NCBI GenBank assembly: GCA_944472135.2
Contig: OX235270.1
Span: 136,477,632 to 136,541,631 of the forward strand
Length of the DNA stretch: 64,000 nt
DNA from: Trichobilharzia regenti
Lineage: Eukaryota; Platyhelminthes; Trematoda; Strigeidida; Schistosomatidae
Direction of reading: 5' to 3'
The notes beneath the pieces are model-generated. The model searched no databases, was not told where the DNA came from, and saw only the letters and a program-made list of their open reading frames with translations. Both the position numbers and the translations under genes were made by a program. Shown here in pieces: positions 14,201-23,200 of this stretch. Position 1 is the first letter of the stretch. Each line of letters starts with the position of its first letter.

Positions 14201-17200
14201 TTAAGTGACATGCGTATATCTAATTTAGTAAAAGATATTTCAATGAAGAAAATTTTCTCTATTGAAGGGGTCAGTGAATGCCCTAAGGCTTTGTTCTCAG
14301 ATTTTTATAGCTTTTTTTTTGCAAGTATTGGTTTTGTAGGGATTTTAGTTTGATTGATTGGAGGATTTCATGATGAGCTGACATCAGTCACAAAAACATT
14401 GAAAAACCTCCTGGGAGTACTGGACAGCTGTTTCGTCTAATCTAGGACTCTTCATCAGTACGCATCCACCGGGGCTCGAATCCAGGACCTTCTGGCCACA
14501 AGGCAAGCTCGTAGACCATTAGGCCACTGCGACCCGATCCAATGACTCATGAATTCTAACTTCTACCGAGTTCGAGCCCCGGTGGATGAGTACTGATGAA
14601 CAGTCCAGACTGTAACTGGTGTCTGCTCATCATGAAATCCTCCAACCAATCAAACAGTTTTTTTTTTATTAGATAACAGTCATCATTCAAATATGGTGGG
14701 TGATTCTACAACTTCAGTGTTTTGAGCAGTCGTAAATTCAAACATTTCAGAGTACTAAGTAGGCTCAAAACTACTTAATTTACACCGTTGTTCACAAACT
14801 GATGTATTATAGTTTGCATCAGTTCAGCTTATCTATTAAACTATTTAAAACGTGCTGTAGTGTTTCTATTTGTGAAAAATACAGTTAAATCAGTATCTAA
14901 TTCTAGTCATATTCGATTTCTCCTACGAATTTATAATACAACGGCTAAAAGTCCTGTCGAAATAAAATTCCACTACCGTAATACGGATCACTTTATAGTA
15001 CCATTTTAAAGAATCACATCCACCAATTAACCAAACTGATATGTAATAAAAGAGATTTCATGATTCTTCTGAAACTTATACGTCGATTTTGAACAAGAAA
15101 CTACAGATGGATGATAGGCTTTGGTGATAAGACGAAATAAGCTAGTAAAGCAAAGGAACTCTATAATAATGTGATGACAGTTTTGTCCTAGTTTCAAATC
15201 TTAAGAAACGTCATCACAACAGCAGTCAGTTTACAAGAAAAACCTGTTACCATTCAACTCAGCGGTCTGTTATTTTCACTTTCTGACACAAACGTAACAG
15301 CTGAATATATATTTTCATGTAAGTATAAACTTGGGCACTGTAGTCGAGTATAACTCTATTATGGATAAGATTTTATTTTGATAAATCACACAGTGTTATA
15401 CAGTAATATTAACTGATGACGTTTCGAGCACAAACTATTTCTGATAATCATATCATGTTACTCACATAACTTGATGCGATTATGAGCAACAGTTTGTGAT
15501 CGAAAAGTTATCAGTTAATGGTACTGTATAACACTGTGTGGTTTATCGAAATAAACTTTCGCTTACAGCAACCAAATTGGTACTGGACATCTTAGAAAAT
15601 TTTCGTTAAATTGCATGGGAAAATGTGGAAAAACTATTCAAAAATTCAATTTAATGGGAATAATTTCTTATAGAACAGTAGTAACTATTCGGCAATACCT
15701 TGTTAACTTTTTTTTCACACCATACTATAAAACAGAAACTGTCATTACCACATGTAAAAAGTCCTGACTAGTGAATAACATCATTTCTTTTCCGTAGTCA
15801 ATTTAAAACAAGCGCCAATGGGAGAAAAAACAGTACTTAAATTTCATTAGGTCTCTTCAACTGAACTCTCTAAAAACATGATTATTTGTACCGGTTTTTA
15901 AAGTTAGTATACACATAAAGACACGGACATGGTGACAACAAATGTGTATTGATTTCAACGACCATAACCCATTTCTGTAAAATGGGACCATCCCAACTAT
16001 TGGAAGATACACTGACATCCTATTATATAATGGAATATCTTGTTGGTTTCAAACATAATGAAAAATAGAAACTAAACAAGCCATAAATATCCTTTTGTAA
16101 AATTTGCTTAAAGGACTACAGCGAGGCATTTTCATCCTTGAGTAGTAAGTAAGTGGAATCTCAGGTACGCTTAACGAAGATATTCACCGAATGATGCTAT
16201 TTTGTTAATTGCAGCACACTGATAAGGGGTCGTTTAACTCAAGTAAGAGTAATTTCATCTCAGTAGCTCTAATCCAATATCGCCATGTCAGACTGAAATT
16301 AGCACTGATCGCATTCGACTTAATGATAATAAAAACACTGGACTTAATTGAGAATTTGTTCGTAGACTGCAAACATTCCTTCTAAAGGGCTTTTAGTATA
16401 CTTCAGCTTTTATCCAATATACTGATTGTTTTTTTAGATTTCCTAACCAATGGTTGACATGAAATATAAATGAATATTTAATTTGACGCGATATACATGA
16501 CTTCAGGGTAATATGAACTAGTGAAGTAGGTGTTATCTCACTTACCTAACCACGTAAGATTAACTAAGCCGTCTAAGTTTTCTATTTTTTCAATAATATT
16601 ATTATTCAGTTGTAGTTTTGTAAGATTTGTAAACCCATTTAAATTTTCAATTCTCAATATATCTGCAGTAAAATATAAGAACAGAATAAACATTTTTAAT
16701 TAGAACATACCTTCCAACAATAAGACGCATGCATAAAAATCGATAGAATCACTTAGATGGTAAATATCCCATAGTAAGTTGTGATGATTAATTACTGTCT
16801 TCATGAGATTAAGATATTCACTATCAAAACATTGAATGTAAATGACGTATTGTAGGTTGGAAGTTAACTTACTGTCTGTTGACTTTATTCTGTCTATGCC
16901 GCTATTTTGAAAATATTTCTTTTCCGCAGTAAATTTAAAACAAGCAGTATTTAGTGAAATCATAAATTTCTGTAGGACTCGTCAAATGAACATTCCTCCA
17001 CAAACACTGTTATTGATACAAATTATTTTAAGGTTAACATACATACAAACACACGGATATTCTGACAACAGATAAGGATTAATTTCAACAAAAACATGAT
17101 CCATAAGCGATGGATGAGTAATTATCTGTTAACGTCACTACTTAGTGAATAATATTCATTAATTAAACTACATATTAAAGTGCATAAAAAGTGGAGTTAT

Positions 17201-20200
17201 TGTGATGGAATTACTGTCATTATAAACATCTGTATTCGGCAATATAGAAACACAAAGAAACTTTGCGAAAAATACAAAAATAAATTTAACATATGTAAAC
17301 CATAAAGAACTAAGCAACAAAATTTCAACAAGTCTGATCTAAGTATTTTATTCAGTGTAGATTTTCCCGCCGATTGATTGGATAGAAGTGTTCAGTTACA
17401 GGTTGACATGTCAGCTCCTTGTGCAGATGCTTCAACGATATCTGGTCATGTAACTTGAAGCCATTTGGTGGATAGTGACTAGCAGTGGAATCCAGGATGC
17501 GCATTTCGTCTTATTTGGGACTCGTCAACTAGGTGTACTTGCATTCCCCAATGAGTAATGGTGTTCCCACCTAGGCTCGAATCCATTGGCCGTAGTTCCA
17601 AACGCCAAAGGTATCCACCGACTGACTTTAAGTTACACGACCAGATATCGCCAAAGTATCTGCACAAGGAGCCGAAACGTGAACCTGATACTGAGCATTT
17701 CGGTCCAATCAATCGACGGGAAAATATAAAGTGAATTATATAAGTAATAAGACCTGTTGCTCAAGTGGTGACTCTCGTGGCCCAAGTGGTCTAGTGGATA
17801 ACGCCTTGACGTTCGAAACTACAGGCACTGGGTTCGAGCCTCGGTGGGAAAACCATCACTCACTGGGAAATACAGGTACATCCAGTTAGTGCGTCCCAAA
17901 TAGGACGAAATGCTCATTCTGGATTCCACTCCTAGTCACCACCCTATCTGATATCTGATCTCAACTGATAAGGGATAGTTTGAACCCTCAACTCAACAAT
18001 GATTTTTGATTTGCATATATCTTAAGAAGACTAATAGTATCTCAGATAAAATACTAATGATAATAATGAGAAAAACAATAAAGAAAAGAGGGAAGTGAGG
18101 GAAAATCATAAAGGTAAAATAACACTATGCTACTAAGGCATAAAAAGGAGACAGAGTTACCGTAAATCTACCTTCGTAGATCACGCTCATACATTAAAGT
18201 TTAAAAAGAAAAGAAAACCATAAAAATGTTTCGATTTTGATAGAGGAAGACCACTAAGACCAGCTAACTCCCAAATTTATCAGATTATCATTTTGTGAAA
18301 TCCAGTCAACTTCCAAAACTAAGTGACACATCTCGTTAGAACAACGCGTATGTGGATAACCTGCTCTTCCGTGAAGTGTGCAGTTTCTAACTGATTGTCT
18401 GAATGAAATATACCTCACCCCTGTTAATTCACCTGAACTGTTAGATCTTCCCGGCATAATCCCAACAATACAAGTGAAACTCAATAGAAATACTAGGACA
18501 GTAGAATAAACAAGAAGGATGATAATAAATGATCAAAAAAATAAGTACAAACAGAGAGGGATAACATTTGGACTGGAACTTTTGTAATCATTTTTAGGCT
18601 GTTGCATTAATCACCATTTATCATTATCTTTTAACACTTAGCTTAGTACGTCCTGTATGACTTCCATGAATATTCCACGATTAGTTCGTTTCTTTTTTTT
18701 TAGCACCTTTCCAAAGTAAACTGACACTAGTCATGACTTTTTCTTCCAACTGGAAGTAGTACTTCATATGATCTGAGTTTTATCTGCAAGCTGTCAAATG
18801 TGAATATTACTCATCATATGTGAATCAGTTAAACAGTTCAAGTATAAGCAACATAAATCAAGTGAATTAGTAATAAAAAGTTGAGATATGATCATTACAA
18901 TGTCTTAATGAACAATATCAAGACTAGTTTCATCATTTGAATTATAAAAATGCCTTACCTTCCCCTTGAAATTCCAAAAAATATACTTTACTGTTAAACA
19001 TTTTAAAATATTTTCGCAGATATCACTATCTTTAAGTTTTGAAGGTACACTGGTAACACAGGAATCATGGAAACACAACTTTTATCTTAAGAAAGACTGA
19101 GAACTAATTAAATCTAAGGGCTTAAGGGTTTTTTATCATTAATCCCAACACCATGTTTATCAGGACAGCATTTCAACCTGAATTCGAGCTTAGTTTCATG
19201 TTTAACAAAGAGCTTCACCTTCCTAGTTCTATAGAAAAAATAGGCTATGAGCACTGTGGTAGTTCCCGATGATAGGTCAACGTAAAACTTTGATGAACTC
19301 CATATTATTTTTGTTATTCAGTACACTTTTTAACCAAGAGTTGAAATAATAGAAATGTGCATGTTATAACGCACAAAACTATTTCCATTTACTAGTCATA
19401 AGTAGGCTAAGTAAAACACATGACGATGTATACTATTGAGTGATTGAATAAGTGACTGGATGCCTCTTACATCAGCCAATAGTGCTTGCTAGCCGCATTG
19501 AAGTGATCTAAATACCGGATGGCTATTTTGCCTGTTTGGGGAGGAGCTCAGCAATAACATACCAGGTTTGACTCAGCTAGACTCAAAGATTCAAACCACC
19601 TGAATTCAGACTATGTTCGACACCCAAAGAAAACTGGTGGAATTTCACATCGAAGTGTGTGATTTGGAAATTGTAAATTAGACTCTAGGCCATATAAAGC
19701 AAGTATGCATATTTGTATTCATTAAGGCATACATTTCGTCCACTGCTTGCTCAAGTGTGGTATCACTTCGTTAAACATTTCAACGATATCTTGCTTTAAA
19801 TGCTAACTTTATATTTACTAGATTTGAATAGTAATAAATTACTTTGAAAGTTTAAAGCCAATGATTCCACTGTATTGAACTGAATGCCTTCAACACGAGC
19901 AATTTTGCCTGCCTCTTCCTTTGGTCCTTGAGCATAACATGCAGCCTTTAGTAGAAGGTGACTGATGACCGTTGGCTCACGTGTGCCATAACGATGACTG
20001 ACTCCTAATAAAAACATATAAAGATTTACAATACTGCAAAGTTAGTTTCCAAGCGTACAAGAACTAATAGATGCGCCAACAAAATCCAGTTTAATGAGCG
20101 GGTAACTAAGTTGAAGTTAACGGTTATCAGGAGTTTTTGTTAAATTCTGTTGACGAAATGAGTGAAACTGAACTAGCGTTCACACCTGTAATAACTAGTA

Positions 20201-23200
20201 AAATCAAATTTGTCATCAGCCCTACTCATAAACCAACGAAAATGCAGAAACTAAGTATTCTATATGATGGTCAAACAATCGTCAGTGCTGTGTTATAACG
20301 CTTAAAAACGATTCGTCTTTTGATTTGACACTAGTAACTAGTGTGATCCATCTGGTCCTCTCATTGGTGCAAACTGAATTTTATCAGTTAGGTTGTAAAG
20401 TGGCCACCATTCTAGGTAGCTCGTCAGATATGCCTTGCTGACGAGTGCCAACTAGCACGAAACTTAGGTTCAAGGCTTCCTGCCGATTGCCTCCAATCAT
20501 CTTATGTCGAGGTAAGATAACCTCAAGCCTAGTTCAATACTAGAAAACTGAAGGACCAAGATACAAAGGACATCTTCATTGCAAGCATAAAGGACAAAGC
20601 CGAGACACAAATCAACACCAGCGAAAAGGTCAGCGTCGAAAAGCACTGGGACAACTTGAAAACGATGTGGAGTCAAATCTGCATGGACGTTCTAGGCAGA
20701 AAGAAGAGACAGGACAAACAGTGGCTCACTACGGACACTTGGAAACTAATAGAAGAGAGAAGGATAGTGAGACAAAAGATTATTCAGTGCACCGACGAGC
20801 AACAAAAACAGGAGTTGAATGCAAGCTACAATACGCTGAACAAAAGAGTAAAGAAGAGTGTCAGGGAAGACAAAAGACAATATTATGAAGCCATGGAAAG
20901 TGAAGTCGAACAAGCTGCAGGCAAAGGAGACCTCGCCACACTCTACCAAACAACTAGGCACCTATCGGGCAAAAGTTCGGCGCAGATTAAGCCAGTGAAG
21001 GATGACAATGGAAAGTCAATCACCAAAGAAGTGGAGCAAAGAAAACACTGGGCTGAACACTTCAAAAGACTTCTGTCAATGTAGTTGAAGATTGAACGAT
21101 CAATTCATGGTTGTTTGCTCAAAACCAACTTCCCCAATTTTCGCGGAGGCATCAATACACCAGTCATCGTCTCATCGGTCGCTGTTCAGAAAGAAGTCAG
21201 GCCAAAACCGTCAGAAGTAATATTGTGATTTATTATTGTAATATTTGTTCATAGACCTTAGTTTTAAAGCTTAATTTTAAAGTTGGTTATATGTTGGTGT
21301 TACAATAAAGAATTCTCGAGTGGCCAATCGGTGTTTTGGTTTTGCGTCCGTTATTACTAAGCGTTTCTGAGAAACTTCAAGGAACAGCGTGAGTCCCAGC
21401 GTAGCAAGAGCTGGGCATTAACGGCTTACGAGACGTGACTGACAACTTCTTAATCGACCACCACCCACAACGAGCCCAATAATACAAACAGCAGAAGCAG
21501 AACTACCAGTGGATACCAACCCTCCGACATAAAAAGGGAAATCCTAAGGGCCATAAAGATGCTAAAACTGGAAAAGCAGCAGGACCAGACGAAATCCCAG
21601 CAGAGGCATTGAAAATGGACCCAGAGACATCAGCAGGCTTGATGACTCCACTTCTGAAGAAGGTATGGAAAGAGAGCAAGGTACCTGAGGAATGACTACC
21701 AATTCAAATTACCAAAGAAAGGAGACTTAATTCAATGTAAGAAATGGAGTCGTATTGTGCTTCTGCCTATCCCAAGCAAAATACTAAGCCTCATCGTCCT
21801 GGAGAGAATCAAACAAGCATTGGATGAAAAATTTCGACCAGATCACGCTGGATTCAGGAGAAACAAGTCGTGCATCGATCAAAACCCAATAAACAAACGG
21901 CAAGTATGACATATTACCTAGTTATATGAAGGAATATTTACTAGATCATATTCTATCATATTTGACGATGAAATGCTGTTAGTTCTACTGTCATACAGTG
22001 AACTGTTGTGGTCGTTGTATAAACCTAAAAGTTTGTGCATCAGAATGCGCAACTACACAGTTCCCTGGCTGTTACTCTATTTGAGGCAGTGAAAACATCA
22101 TAAACTGACGTCTTTCAAAGTTTCAAAACCGCTTATAAAGTTACACAATTGCGCAATCATAAAACTTACTTTCTAAGTTTGGTTTGTAAGGATTAGTTAT
22201 GTTTTACGAGCTGATCACGGATTGATATCAGTTAGAGAACCATTGAAAACCAGGGAGTACTGGACAGCTGCTGTTTCATCCTAGTTTGGGAATCATCGGC
22301 AGTACGCACCCACTGGGATTCGAACCCGGGACCTTCCGGTTACAAGGCAAGCTCGTATACCATTCAGCCACTGGGACCCGATTCAATGGCTCGTGAATTC
22401 TAACTTCTACTAATTCGTGATTTAGCGCGACCCCAACCATTGTCGTTGGTGGGACATCCATCCACACACGTGACATCTAATTGGACCTCACTGGTCACGA
22501 CTTCTCACTAGAACTCAGGAAACTCCAACCTGTAGCAAGTCACTAGCGAGCATCAGAATAACTTTCTATAGTTTGGTTTGTAAGGATTAGTTATGTTTTA
22601 CGAGTTGATCACGGATTGATATCAGTTAGAGAACCATTGAAAACCAGGGAGTACTGGACAGCTGCTGTTTCATCCTAGTTTGGGAATCATCGGCAGTACG
22701 CACCCACTGGGTTTCGAACCCAGGACCTTCCGGTTACATCCCAAACTAGGATGAAACAGCAGCTGTCCAGTACTCCCTGGTTTTCAATGGTTCTCTAACT
22801 GATATCAATCCGTGATCAACTCGTAAAAAATAAAACTTACTATCAAAGACCTGTGGATTAGCTCAATATAGTAGAGTGACAAAATAATTGGTGTAAATCT
22901 TAAGTGAGGCAATTCAGAATGGAATCACTCCAGTGGAAATAAAACTTCAAGAGCCAAGTAAGGGCGAATTTCCGCCAGTACACTCTCCAACACTGTTAAT
23001 GTCACTATTGTGAACTATCAGTTCAGTCTCATTTCCTTATCACAAGAATTTACGAATGGATAGAAAATTCGAAATCTTTTGCTATTCTGCAGACTCAAAA
23101 TTTGTTTGATGACCACTTTATAATCAGCTGATGTTCGATGGCTAATCAATTAGGAAATGGGGTTCTTGTTTAAGTCGAAACTTTACCAAACAGATGCAAA

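Larger units (their letters stand above)
17362..17945. mobile_element. SINE family 1 (Smα-like), inverted plus direct copies
   Basis: A minus-strand copy (17365-17650) has its hammerhead at 17490-17534 and box B near 17573. A plus-strand tail follows (17632-17725, cgaccagatatcgcc to caatcaatcgacggg), and then a plus-strand head with box A near 17785, box B near 17830 and a hammerhead at 17880-17924. The left tail is the inverse of the 17632-17725 tail, so the block is a palindromic-direct composite. Confidence 0.8.
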
